A stretch of DNA of 64,000 nucleotides from Mya arenaria (lineage: Eukaryota; Mollusca; Bivalvia; Myida; Myidae). Position numbers and translations under genes: made by a program. This document shows, piece after piece, positions 47,090-58,912 of the stretch. The stretch lies in the NCBI RefSeq assembly GCF_026914265.1, contig NC_069135.1, positions 38,769,946-38,833,945 of the forward strand, given 5' to 3'. The notes under the pieces were generated by a model. That model ran no database searches. It was not told where the DNA came from and saw only the letters and a list, made by a program, of their open reading frames with translations. How positions within the stretch are numbered: position 1 is the first letter of the stretch; the number at the start of each line of letters is the position of its first letter.

Positions 47090-47560
47090 TAAAGGGATTG
47101 ATCGGACTAGAGAAATCTGTAATTAAAGGGCGAAAACTCTTTAGTGACTAGAGCGATATGGCTGGTTATCGAGCTTGTCCGAGGTATTATGACTATATAC
47201 ACTTCCACCAAATTTGGTGATGATTGTACACATATTTGTAATGAGATTGATCGGACAAGAGCAATTTAGGTAATTTCTATAATTGAAGGGCGATAACTCT
47301 TAAGTGATTAGAGTGATTTGTCTGGTAATCGCACTTGTCTAAGATGATATTATGCCCATATAAATACTGACCAAACTTGGTGATGATTTGACAAAGGCCT
47401 TTAAATGGAATGATCGGACAATTCCAATTTCAGGTATTTTTTATAATGAAAGGATTACAACCCTCGAATGCCTAATGCGACATGGCCGGTTATTGAACTT
47501 CTAATATACATTCTGACCAAATTTATGATGATCGGACAGACTTCTAAAAATATTGATTGG
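47090..47560. repeat. Dispersed repeat, about three units of 150-160 bp
   Basis: 'aagggcgataactctta' plus 'gattagagtgatttgtctgg' plus 'ccaaacttggtgatgatt' recurs three times, and a further piece follows the minisatellite at 48575-48660. The minisatellite at 47560-48566 therefore expanded inside this repeat. Confidence 0.75.
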
Positions 47561-48566
47561 ACTATATTAGGTAGATTGAACAAGACCTATATTAGGAGGT
47601 AGATTGAACAAGACCTAAATTAGTTAGATTTAACAAGACCTATATTAGGTAGATTAAACAAGACCTATATTAAGAGGTAGATTAAACAAGACCTATATTA
47701 GGAGGTAGATTGAACAAGACCTATATTAGGAGGTAGATTGAACAAGACCTATATTAGGTAGATTGAACAAGACCTATATTAGGAGGTAGATTGAACAAGA
47801 CCTATATTAGGAGGTAGATTGAACAAGACCTATATTAGGTAGATTGAACAAGACCTATATTAGGAGGTAGATTGAACAAGACCTATATTAGGTAGATTGA
47901 ACAAGACCTATATTCGGAAGAAGATTGAACAAGACCTATATTAGGAGGTAGATTGAACAAGACCTATATTAGGTAGATTGAACAAGACCTATATTAGGAG
48001 GTAAATTGAACAAGACCTATATTAGGTAGATTGAACAAGACCTATATTAGGAGGTACATTGAACAAGACCTATATTAGGAGGTACATTGAACAAGACCTA
48101 TATTAGGTAGATTGAACAAGACCTATATTAGGAGGTAGATTGAACAAGATCTATATTAGGAGGTAGATTGAACAAGACCTATATAAGTTAGATTGAACAA
48201 GACCTATATTAGGTAGATTAAACAAGACCTATATTAAGAGGTAGATTGAACAAGACCTATATTAGGAGGTAGATTGAACAAGACCTATATTAGGAGGTAG
48301 ATTGAACAAGATCTATATTAGGAGGTAGATTGAACAAGACCTATATAAGTTAGATTGAACAAGACCTATATTAGGTAGATTAAACAAGACCTATATTAAG
48401 AGGTAGATTGAACAAGACCTATATTAGGAGGTAGATTGAACAAGACCTATATTAGGAGGTAGATTGAACAAGACCTATATTAGGAGGTACATTGAACAAG
48501 ACCTATATTAGGTAGATTGAAAAAGACCTATATTAGGAGGTACATTGAACAAGACCTATATTAGGT
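47560..48566. repeat. Minisatellite with 25- and 28-bp units
   Basis: The unit 'tagattgaacaagaccta' 'tatt' is followed by either AGG or AGGAGG, giving 25- or 28-bp steps, for about 38 copies. Variant units ('gatctatatt', 'tataagttagatt', 'ttaagaggtag') recur in the same order at about 48145-48290 and 48290-48430, which is a higher-order duplication. Confidence 0.95.
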
Positions 48567-49001
48567 ACTTTCTATATTTTAAGGGCGATAATCATAACTC
48601 TCGAGTGACTATAGCGATATGGCTCGTCAGCGCACCTGACCAAAATTTTATGCCAACATGCACAAACAAATGATACTTTAAAAGTAATCTGATTATAAGG
48701 TACATATCTGTTCAAATATTAAAAATTGGAACAATGGTTTCTGGAACGATTTCAATGTGTTCCAAATAGACGTATATTATTAAACTTAACTCCGTACCTG
48801 GTATCTGTGTCTTATAATTAATAAGGAATTTAAAATAGGGTTACATATGGAACATTCATTTCTGTATAATTATCTTAAAATCTAGAAATATTTTCAAAGT
48901 TTTCCTTAAATATATATATATAAGTAGCTCCGCCCCATGGCGGCCATGTTTTTTACGAATCTACATGGGGTGAAGGAATTTTATAGTGTCAACATTACTG
49001 T

Positions 49002-49345
49002 CATTCGGAGCTCCTCGGCCATTTTTTTCAAAAACAACCTCGGATGTATATGGACGGTTTACATACTTAAAAAGTGGTACGTTTAAGTCCGCTGCAAATA
49101 GATCGCGTAGTAATCTTATTTAGTAGTTAAAATTTATGACTTAACTCTTGGGAATCGTAATTATGTTTGCAATAATACACTTCACTGGCAATCAATTTAA
49201 ACTGAGAGCAATGAATACAACTCTTAAACACTACATTTAATTAATGCTTTTATTCAAAAAAATACGGACTACTTCAACAGATGTACCGGCATACATCCGA
49301 GGTTGTTTTTGAAAAAATGGCCGAGGAGTTCCGAATGCATTACTG
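49002..49345. mobile_element. Foldback element of about 340 bp
   Basis: The left arm 'cattcggagctcctcggcca' 'tttttttcaaaaacaacctc' 'ggatgtat' is the inverted complement of the right arm 'atacatccgaggttgttttt' 'gaaaaaatggccgaggagtt' 'ccgaatg'. A decayed right arm occurs near 51590-51650 ('ccggcatacatgtac', 'atttccgaatgta'). Confidence 0.85.
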
Positions 49346-49379
49346 TTAACTTATTTTGAAATCAGGCCAGCGGTTTATA

Positions 49380-49605
49380 AGAAGATTTTCAAAGTTTTCC
49401 TTTCAGTTACCATGGTAACCAGAGTTTTGCATGGAACCACTTTTATTAAATGAATCTGGCAGAGGACCACACAGGGAACATTCCTGTGAAGTTTGGTTGA
49501 GATTGTCTCAGTGGTTTAAGATGTGAAGTTGTTTGAAGGAAAATGATGACGACGGACGGACGACGGACAATCACTCTTATCAGTAAATATCACGAGCTCA
49601 GGACA
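49380..49605. repeat. Fragment of a dispersed element with a GACGGACGGACG tail
   Basis: 'cagttaccatggtaaccaga', 'ggaacattcctgtgaagttt' and 'gacgacggacggacgac' are typical of the non-autonomous elements at 14.7 kb and 17.3 kb. Only the right half is present. Confidence 0.6.
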
Positions 49606-49784
49606 TATTCTTACATCAGTAACGGCCCTTTCCAAAATCCGTCAATTGATAAGAAAAATGGTAACCCTGTTACATTCGCTGTGAAACCAAATGTTGCTAA
49701 GGGTGTGTGGGGCTCTAATTAATAGCTCGTGTAATGCAATAAATAACAATAGAAATAACAAAAAATAAACCGTGTAAGAAATGG

Positions 49785-49785
<1 letters not shown>

Positions 49786-49841
<56 letters not shown>

Positions 49842-49848
49842 AAAAGAA
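49786..49848. repeat. (GA)n microsatellite
   Basis: About 25 uninterrupted GA units, then 'aaagaaaaagaaac'. Confidence 0.98.
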
Positions 49849-50054
49849 ACTTTCCGCAAACTAGAAAGACGTTAGACTTTAAAGGAGGTACATTAGTGGC
49901 TACCGCGGAATTTAAAATTTACCGTCTTGTAAAACACGATGTCTGTTAACTATAATTTAAAATAATTTTATTATCATGTTCATTATGTTTATGTTACGAT
50001 AATTGCCATCCCCTTGTATTATGCAACATGATACCTCCGTTTTTAGAGTTAACG

Positions 50055-51560
50055 CCCACTTCTTCTGCTCAGTCGACGCCCGCCACATAAATAGGGCCCA
50101 CGTCCACTTGCGCACCAGGCCCGACGCCTATGTCTACTCCTAAGGCGACGCTCGCCACAACAACGGGGCCCCACGTCCACTTGCGCACCAGGCCCGACGC
50201 CTATGTCTACTCCTTAGGCGACGCCCGCCACAACAACGGGGCCCCACGTCCACTTGAACACCATGCCCGACGCCTATGTCTACTCCTAAGGCGACGCTCG
50301 CCACAACAACGGGGCCCTACGTCCACTTGCGCACCAGGCCCGACGCCTATGTCTACTCCTAAGGCGACGCCCGCCACAACAACGGGGCCCACATTCACTT
50401 GCGCACCAGGCCCGACGCCTATGTCTACTCCTAAGGCGACGCCCGCCACAACAACCGGGCCCAAGTCCACTTGCACACCAGACCGGACGCCCATGTTTAC
50501 TTCTAAGGCGACCCCCGCCACAACAACGGGGCCCACGCCCACTTGCACACCAGACCGGACGCCCACGTCTACTTCTCAGGCGACTCAAGCCACGACAACA
50601 AGGTCCACGCCCACTTGCACACCAGACCAGACGCCCACGTCTACTTCTAAGGCGACCCCCGCCACAACAACAGGGCCCACGCCCACTTGCACATCAGACG
50701 GCACGCCCAAGTCTACTTTTAAGGCGACCCCGCCAGTACAACAGGGGCCACGCCCACTTGCGAAACAGACCCGAGGCCCATGACCCCGCCACTACAACAG
50801 AGCACACGTCCACTTGTACACCAGACCGGATGGCCACTTCTTCTTCTAAGGTGGCGGCCGCCACTACAGCAGGGCCACCATCCACTTGCACACCAGACAG
50901 GACGGCCATGTCTACTCCAAAGAAGACGCTAGTCACTACAGCAGGGTCCAGACTCACTTGCGCACCAGACCCGAGGCCCATGTCTCCTCCTAAGGCGATT
51001 CCCGCCACTACAACAGGGCCCAGACCCACCTGCACACCAGACCTGACGCCCATGTCTACTTCTAAGGAGACGCCCGCAACTACAATAGGGCCAACGCCCA
51101 CTTGCACGCCAGAGCCGACGTCCACGTATACTTCTAAGGAGATGCCCGCCAGTACATCATGTCTTCTTCTCTGGCGACGCCTGCCACAACAACAGGGCAC
51201 AGACCGACTTGCACACCATACCCGCCGCCCTAAGGCGATGCCCGTCACTAAAGCAAGGCCCATATAAACTTACGCACCAGACCCGACGCCCTAGTCTACT
51301 TCTTATAAGATGCCCGTCACTACACCAGGCCCAACGTCCCCTAACGCACCAGATCCGACGCTCATGTCTACTTCGTAGGCTACGCCCGACACAACAACGG
51401 GGTCCAGATCTACTTGCTCACCAGACCAAATTCTACTTCTAAGAAGACACCCGCCACTACAGCAGGGCCCACCTCAACGTGCGCACTAGAACCGACGCCC
51501 GCCACTACACAATGTCTTCTCCTCAGGAGACGCCCGCCACTACAGAAGGGTCCAGACCCA
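50055..51560 (+). repeat. 72-bp GC-rich array reading as a mucin-like Thr/Pro/Ser peptide
   Basis: About 20 units of 72 bp, occasionally 71 or 73, on a far more GC-rich background than the flanks. On the plus strand most units read as ATTTGPTPTCTP followed by DRTPTSTSKATP, a 24-residue repeat with one cysteine. The longest frames are 50130-50783 and 50758-51267; they are in different phases although the peptide is the same, so units have gained or lost single bases. No start, splice sites or signal peptide are evident. It may be an exon of a secreted mucin-like gene, a relic of one, or a satellite captured from one. Confidence 0.7.
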
Positions 51561-51779
51561 CTTGCACCTGACCCTTGAAATTCGCCCCTACTTCTACAGG
51601 TGAACCGGCATACATGTACGAAAATTGACCGTAGATTTCCGAATGTAGCGGGATAGGCAATCGTGACTATTCGGCAGTCTTCTACAAGCTCGGGATATAC
51701 TTATTTTGTTGCGCGTTCCGAATGAAGAAACGCCGATTTAACCAGAAGTCGTTATTAAACTACTATTGAAATTAATACG

Positions 51780-52070
51780 GGACACAACCTCGGCATGTTT
51801 AAAATGTGTTTAGATCTGGAAAAAAATATAGTAAATTAAGCAAGGTTGTAACAACGCTTATCATTTGGATATTGTGAAATATGTCAGTGTGACATTGATC
51901 GTACTTTGTGGTTTCTTCGTATCAGTACAAAACAATTTACTTCCTTTGTAACAAAATAAACAGACATGGCTGAATGAACATCTATATTTGATTTAGTTCG
52001 TGAATCTTTTTAAACTCAAGAGAGAAAATGGAATCTAATTTTGAATCATCAATATCTTCCCATAGATGGT
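51780..52070 (+). pseudogene. Truncated duplicate of the TRIM-like gene 5' end
   Basis: From 'tatgtcagtgtgacattgat' through 'acaaaataaacagacatgg' to the start 'aactcaagagagaaaatgg' and the codons for M-SNFESSI, this block matches 52355-52555 upstream of the real gene. The open frame ends after about 15 codons (SSHRWC then TAA), so only promoter and start were copied. The sequence from 52070 to 52300 is not homologous to the TRIM gene. Confidence 0.75.
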
Positions 52071-52510
52071 GTTAAGGTTCGAGAGGAACTAGACCTCAGT
52101 GTTATTGTTCGTGGAAATGGGTCAATTCGCTATACAATAAACAGGAAAGGTACTTCCTACAACTATTCGGCCATCTCCGGCAAGCTCGGAATAGACAATC
52201 GTTACAACTCGGCAGTCTTCGGCAAACTCGGGATCGTGGGAAGGCCCACTTTACTATTCGAAATGTTGACACAGGAATTAATTACGGCATGTTTAAAAAC
52301 ATTTTTTTTTTTGAAAAATGATTGTAAATTTAGTACGGATTACTACGCTTATCATTTTGATATCGTGTTTTATGTCAGTGTTAAGTTGATCGAAGTATTG
52401 GTTTTCTTTGTATAAGCTCAGTGCAAAATAATTAACTTCCTAGTTACAAAATAAACAGAAACTGATTGTTTGAACTATCTTGTGAGTCATTTTTAAACTC
52501 AAGAGAGAAA

Positions 52511-52926
52511 ATGGCATCTAATTTTGAATCATCAATTCTGAGAGGCTGTGACTTCATCCATGATTTTTCCTGCTCTCCGTGTGAAGAGAACGGATTTAAC
52601 ACAGAAGCTCAACATTATTGTACGCAATGCACAAACTATTACTGCAAAAACTGTATTTCAAAACATAATGGATTATATCAGAAGCATGCGGTACTCGGAC
52701 GGAAGGACGTGATGAAATGGGAGGCAGCCCCAGGGGTGGTGGACGCCCTGGAGATATGCAGGATACATCCCGGGGAGGCACTGAAGCTGGTATGTGCGGA
52801 CCATGACCAGCTGTGCTGCCATGTGTGCGTGGCCGTGGACCACAGGTATGTAAGAAATATGGCAAGTTTAAGGTGCACAACATAGGTTAATGCATTTTAT
52901 TATAATTATTATTATTATTATTATTA

Positions 52927-52982
<56 letters not shown>

Positions 52983-55900
52983 ATTATTATATGTGCATTA
53001 TAAAGTTAAACTCATTTAACTTTTTAACAAAATAAACCTTACGATCTGTGTATATAAAAAAATATCGGCCTTTAACTATAATATTTTTCATAAAATAGCT
53101 ACGTGGCCACAAATTCCCCAGATAAAAAAAGTACAAAATATCATTTATATTTTTTATATACACATCATATGCCTTTTTGGTTTTGATCGTTTAAATAAAA
53201 AAATGAGTAAAACATTATCATGCATTTTTCTCGTCAACCTATATTATGCGCCTTTGCTGTTATTCGTGTGTCGCCGTGGACCACAGGTTTGAAGGAAGAT
53301 AACTTCAATATAAAGGCGCACAACATAGGTTCATGCCAAAAATATTTTATTGTTTTTATAAATTATTATTTTTAACTTACTCGACTTTTCATGATCAAAA
53401 CAAAAAAGGCTTATGATTATGTACATTTTACAAAAATATTCGTCTTTCAACATTCATACGGTGATTTCAATTAATAGCTACGTGGCCACAAATTCCCCAG
53501 TTTAAAAAAATCACTGAATCTGTACACAAATATTTGTTTCGGTTTTGATCAATCAAGTCAATTTAATTAACCATAATAATGCATTAAAAATTATGGATTA
53601 AAAATCAAAAGAAAATAATTCAGGCATCAACCTATATAGTGCGCCTTTAAAACACAAAACGGTAACATATCTATACGTAATTGCGTCAACCTATATTGTG
53701 CGCCTTTAAGACACAAAACGGTAACTTATCTATACGTAATTGCGTCAACCTATATTGTGCGCCTTTAAGACAGAAAACGGTAACTAATCTATACGTAATT
53801 GCGTCAACCTATATTGTGCGCCTTTAAGACACAGAACGGTGACTAATCTATACGTAATTGCGTCAACCTTTATTGTGCGCCTTTAAAACACAAAACGGTG
53901 ACTAATCTATACGTTATTGCGTCAACCTATATTGTGCGCCTTTAAGACATAAAACGGTAACTAATCTATACGTTATTGCGTCAACCTATATTGTGCGCCT
54001 TTAAGACACAAAACGGTAACTAATCAATACGTAATTGCGTCAACCTATATTGTGCGCCTTTAAGACACAAAACGGTAACTTATCTATACGTAATTGCGTC
54101 AACCTATATTGTGCGCCTTTAAGACACAAAACGGTAACTTATCTATACGTAATTGCGTCAACCTATATTGTGCGCCTTTAAGACACAAAACGGTAACTAA
54201 TATATACGTTATTGCGACAACCTATATTGTGCGCCTTTAAGACACAAAACGGTAACTAATCTATACGTAATTGCGTCAACCTATATTGTGCGCCTTTAAG
54301 ACACAAAACGGTAACTAATCAATACGTAATTGCGTCAACCTATATTGTGCGCCTTTAAGACACAGAACGGTGACTAATCTATACGTAATTGCATCAGCCT
54401 ATATTGTGCGCCTTTAAGACACAAAACGGTAACTAATCTATACGTAATTGCATCAACCTATATTGTGCGCCTTTAAGACACAAAACGGTAACTAATCAAT
54501 ACGTAATTGCGTCAACCTATATTGTGCGCCTTTAAGACACAGAACGGTGACTAATCTATACGTTATTGCGACAACCTATATTGTGCGCCTTTAAGACACA
54601 AAACGGTAACTAATCTATACGTAATTGCATCAACCTATATTGTGCGCCTTTAAGACACAAAACGGTAACTAATCAATACGTAATTGCGTCAACCTATATT
54701 GTGCGCCTTTAAGACACAGAACGGTGACTAATCTATACGTAATTGCGTCAACCTATATTGTGCGCCTTTAAGACACAAAACGGTAACTAATCAATACGTA
54801 ATTGCGTCAACCTATATTGTGCGCCTTTAAGACACAAAACGGTAACTAATCTATACGTTATTGCGTCAACCTATATTGTGCGCCTTTAAGACACAAAACG
54901 GTAACTAATCTATACGTAATTGCGTCAACCTATATTGTGCGTCTTTAAGACACAAAACGGTAACTAATCTATACGTTATTGCGTCAACCTATATTGTGCG
55001 CCTTTAAGACAAAGAACGGTAACTAATCTATACGTTATTGCGTCAACCTATATAGTGCGCCTTTAAAACACAAAACGGTGACTAATCTATACGTAATTGC
55101 GTCAACCTATATTGTGCGCCTTTAAGACAAAGAACGGTAACTAATCTATACGTAATTGCGTCAACCTTTATTGTGCGCCTTTAAGACACAGAACGGTGAC
55201 TAATCTATACGTTATTGCGTCAACCTATATTGTGCGCCTTTAAGACACAAAACGGTAACTAATCTATACGTAATTGCGTCAACCTATATTGTGCGCCATT
55301 AAAACACAAAACGGTAACTAGTCTATACGGAATTGCGTCAATTTTTTAATCATTTTCTTTAACATTGTCCCACATAAGCAAGGTCATATGTCAGTTTATG
55401 CAGATCTGATTACAAATGTTCAAAACTTCTTTGTTTCAGACAATGTTCCAAAATCCATCCCATTCCAGATGTAGCAAAAGGTATTCAGAGAAATATTGAG
55501 TTTCAACAAATTCCAAAGAAGATAGCTGACCTTGAAAAGCAATTCGAGCTGATGAAAGAAGCAAGAATGAAGAATACGACATCTCTGAAAAAGACGCGGG
55601 CAACCATTTCTCATGAATTAAAAACCATACGTAAAAAGATCAACGAAATTCTTAATAAGATTGAGAAGACAACTTTACAGGACTTGGACGGAATGATAGC
55701 TAAACTTGAAAAAAATCTAAAGAAAGATATCGAAACTTGTGATAAAATGACTATCGAACTGCAAAACATGATTGCCGCTTTTCAAACCAAAGCAAAATCA
55801 AGCGAGTCAAAATCATATATTGCGTACAGAAAGAGCCAGGATATGATTTCACAAGCAAACGATCATCTTCGTGGCATAGCAGCCATTGAGTGTTACAATG

Positions 55901-56805
55901 TAACATTTCAAGCCAATAACCTTATAGAAGAACTTTTATCTGCAGTGAAGACGTTTGGAGCGATTGAAGAACAAACTGTTATGACCAAACAGCGAAAAGA
56001 TCCCCTTTCCGATCCAAACCACGTGTTTAGTGTTGCAGAGTACAAGGAGTACAACGTGAAGATGAGTGATGACAAACGTCAATGTATTATCCGTGACATA
56101 TGTGAACTGCTTAGTGGAGAGTTTGTCATAGCAGACTATGACAATTGTAAAGTGAAGCTCCTGGACACGGAGTACAGGATGCTCGACCGCTGTGATGTCC
56201 CGGAGAATCCATATGACCTGTGCCACATTGACGGAAATGAAGTGGCCGTTTGTGTTATCAGTGTACTTTATTTCATTAATGCTACGAAAGGGAAATTCGT
56301 AACTACGAGGAAGTTAAGCTTCACCCATGTGTGTTATGCCGCAGCACATCATGGTGGCAAGCTTTACATCTCCTCGAGTATCGCCCTGTACGTCTACACG
56401 ATGTCGGGACAGAAGGTGAAGATGCTGTACGAGGACAAGTCTGGGTTTAGAACGGTGGAGAAATGTGCCATCAGTAACGACGGGAAGACAATCTACATCA
56501 CAAAGTCCAGTCAACATCAACTGATCACCCTAGACAACAAGGGTAACAAGCTGGCCTTACTCACTGACCCTGACATGACACAACCTACCGGAGTACACGT
56601 GACACCTGCTGGACACGTGTTCGTCTGCTGCTGGGACTCCAACACAGTGCTGCAGGTTGACAAAGACGGAAAGAAGAAGTTAGCCACTCTGGCAAGGAAA
56701 GAAAACGGAGTTCACGGACCGCGAAATTTATTCTTCAGCAGCCGCACTTCCTCTCTGATTGTTGGTGGAAGGAAAGACACACTTCTTGTTATCAAGTTAA
56801 ATTAA
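52511..56805 (+). CDS. TRIM-like protein without RING: two B-boxes, coiled coil, propeller-like C terminus
   Basis: Two exons, 52511-52845 and 55440-56805, join in phase (AG|A, Arg) to give 566 residues. I chose the ATG in 'agagaaaATGG' because the duplicated copy at 52 kb keeps the same start; a longer in-frame start at 52466 is less likely. B-box 1 is at about 21-59 (CSPCEENG, YCTQCTNYYCKNCISKH) and B-box 2 at 83-118 (CRIHPGEALKLVCADHD, LCCHVCVAVDHRQCSKIH); the intron cuts B-box 2 just before its last Cys-His pair. A coiled coil covers about 130-260. The C-terminal 240 residues have repeated short strands (GEFVIADYDNCKVKLLD, QPTGVHVTPAGHVFVCCWDS), as in NHL or similar beta-propellers. No RING precedes the B-boxes. 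Bivalves have large expanded families of such proteins, often assigned to innate immunity; its role here is not shown. A candidate AATAAA is at 57151. Confidence 0.9.
52896..52985. repeat. (TTA)n microsatellite in the TRIM-like intron
   Basis: About 28 TTA units starting 50 bp after the exon 1 donor. Confidence 0.95.
53266..53515. repeat. Tandem copy of the exon 1 end and intron start
   Basis: 'gtcgccgtggaccacaggtt' and 'aggcgcacaacataggttca' at 53270-53333 match 52830-52892, and 'gctacgtggccacaaattcc' 'ccag' at 53478 matches 53098. The copy therefore repeats the last 20 or so bases of exon 1 plus about 280 bp of intron. The donor is changed to 'caggtttg'. Confidence 0.8.
53625..55345. repeat. 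59-bp satellite, about 29 copies, in the TRIM-like intron
   Basis: The unit is 'cgtcaacctatattgtgcgc' 'ctttaagacacaaaacggta' 'actaatctatacgtaattg'. Copies are 95 percent or more alike by eye, with a few recurrent variants (acagaacggtg, cgttattg, aatcaatacg) that recur in blocks. The array ends about 95 bp before exon 2. Confidence 0.97.
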
Positions 56806-57150
56806 AACTAAAAGCAATGTTTGATTTGGTACTATCGAACTGGGATCTTTCTTATTGTTGCAAAGTATATTACAGTTTTGTCATATATAATTGTTTTGTT
56901 TAGACCGCTGGCTATAAGTTATATGATAGGAATCCAAAAGCACATTGTGAATACTTTTATTTGATCATATTTGGGACAATTTATATCCCACAAACTATGT
57001 GAAATAATAATATTATACATATTTTATTTGATGAATGTAGAATGTTCAATTTTCGTGTATATATATATATATATTACCTATTAACAAACATAGAAACGTA
57101 TTATTTTTATTATGCTATTCGCGTTTTGTATACTCATTAAAAGAGAGGCG

Positions 57151-57156
57151 AATAAA
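57151..57156 (+). terminator. Candidate polyadenylation signal of the TRIM-like gene
   Basis: AATAAA in 'gcgaataaacgc', about 350 bp after the stop codon. Another candidate is 'caataaatacg' at about 57183. Confidence 0.4.
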
Positions 57157-57455
57157 CGCTTTATCAAACTCGTTTTTGCATCAATAAATACGTTGGCATT
57201 TATAACTTACAGAACACCACCATTTTGATTTATTCAAATGGAACGTCATGAAAATTTACTTGCAAAATATACACAAAGTCAGGTGAATTGCAATAGAAAA
57301 ATCAAAAAAAATTCTCATAATTCAATGTCGGTGAAAGGGTTAACGTGAAACATAATAAAATCATCTTTTGAAGAATGCATGCCCGATTTTGAACGTATAC
57401 TGAAATTAATTTTGAAGGATAGATTCTCAAGAAACAAAAAGCATAAATATTACGT

Positions 57456-58165
57456 ATAACATCGACAGTCTGGGTAAGAGTCAGATGTACATCTCACGTA
57501 TAACATCGACAGTCTCGGTTAGATTCAGACATACATCTCACGTATAACATCGCCAGTCTCAGTAAGTTTGGGCCTTATATCTCGCGTATAACATCGACAG
57601 TTTCGGTTAGATTGAGACTTATATCTCATGTATAACATCGACAGTCTCGGTTAGATTTAGACTTACATATCATGTTTTGCATTGACAGTCTTGATTAGAC
57701 TGAGACTTTCTTCTCAGGTTTAACATCGACAGTCTTGGTTTGACTGAGACTTATATCTCAGATTAAACATCAACAGTCTCAACTGGAATGAGACTTACAT
57801 CCCACTTACTAGTAAATCATTAACATACCGGTTTGATTGTGACTTACATCTAACGTGTAACATCGACAGTCGCCGTAAGATTCAGACGTACATCCCACAT
57901 GCACCAAGGTCAGTCTCGGTTATAGTGAGACTAACATCACATTAACACATATTTTATTGACAGTCTCAGTTAGTTTGAGACTTATTTCCCTCGCTTAATA
58001 TCGACAGTCTCGGTTAGATTGAGCCTTTCATCACACATGTAATTTTGCCAATCTCGGTTAGTTTAAGACTTACATCCCATAATAAACATCGTGAAATCTA
58101 TCGTGTTCAGACATCGATAATCTCGGTCAGATTGAGACCTTCATCCCACATATAAATCGTCAGTT
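57456..58165. repeat. 44-bp tandem repeat, about 16 diverged copies
   Basis: The unit 'atctcacgtataacatcgac' 'agtctcggttagattgagac' 'ttac' repeats with much substitution and some length change. No coding potential. Confidence 0.9.
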
Positions 58166-58499
58166 TTAGCTTGAATGCGAAAGGTGATACACAGAAATGG
58201 TAGGTGCATTTCAATCAAGGATGAACCATAACGCAAGTGTTTTTGATAAAAAAGGTGAGAACTGAATGAAAGATAAATCATTCACAAACATAATATGTGA
58301 CGACGCCTGTAGAAAGGGGTACAAAGTCGGCAATTTCAATTTCGAGAAAAACGTGTTTAAAGTTTTGTTGATTTATTTCACTGACTTTAATTGGTATAAG
58401 TCACCATTTCTTTGTTAGATTTATAAATATTAACGTACAACAATTGTTTAAAAGCATCCATAGAATATACATATTCTCCGACAACGATGGGTGTAAAGG

Positions 58500-58912
58500 T
58501 TCAAACCGTCTCCGTGGCCTAGTGGATAAGCGTCCGCCTACGGAGCGGGAGGTCGTGGGTTCGATCCCTGGCCGCGTCATACCAAAAGACGTTAAAAGTT
58601 GGTACAAGTAGCTCCCTTGCCTGGCGCTTGGCATTTAAAGGGTAGTGCTTGGAAAAGTGGTGTACTCAGTACTGGTTTAACCCAGGAAAGTTGTACCCCG
58701 TGTATCGGTGCTTTACACCGAGCACGTAAAAGAACCAAGGGGTCTCTTCGAAAAAGAGCTAGGGTCTCGCACCCGGACTTCCTTGTATCCCACCACTGTC
58801 TCTTCAGCGTGCTGTCCCTTCAGCAAAAACAAAGGACCCCGTTGGAAATAAGTGCTTGCACTTTCACGGGTTATCCTTGATCGCAAGGTCTAAAGAAATA
58901 CATACACGTTAC
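58500..58912 (+). mobile_element. tRNA-Arg(ACG)-derived SINE, well preserved
   Basis: The head reads GTCTCCGTGGCCTAGTGGAT ('aagcgtccgcctacggagcg' next). A five-base stem, tccgc/gcggg, encloses the loop 'ctacgga' with ACG in the anticodon place; the B box is 'gggttcgatccc'. The body and the 3' end 'atccttgatcgcaaggtcta' 'aagaaata' match the older copy at 38063-38470. It is transcribed, if at all, from an internal polymerase III promoter. Confidence 0.92.

Noticed and set aside
53625-55345. CRISPR-like regular array of 59-bp units
   Set aside because: There are no variable spacers; the whole unit repeats, so it is a satellite, and the genome is eukaryotic.
58500-58575. Functional tRNA-Arg gene
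   Set aside because: The head is tRNA-like but continues into a SINE body with a known second copy at 38063, and there is no terminator directly after the tRNA part.
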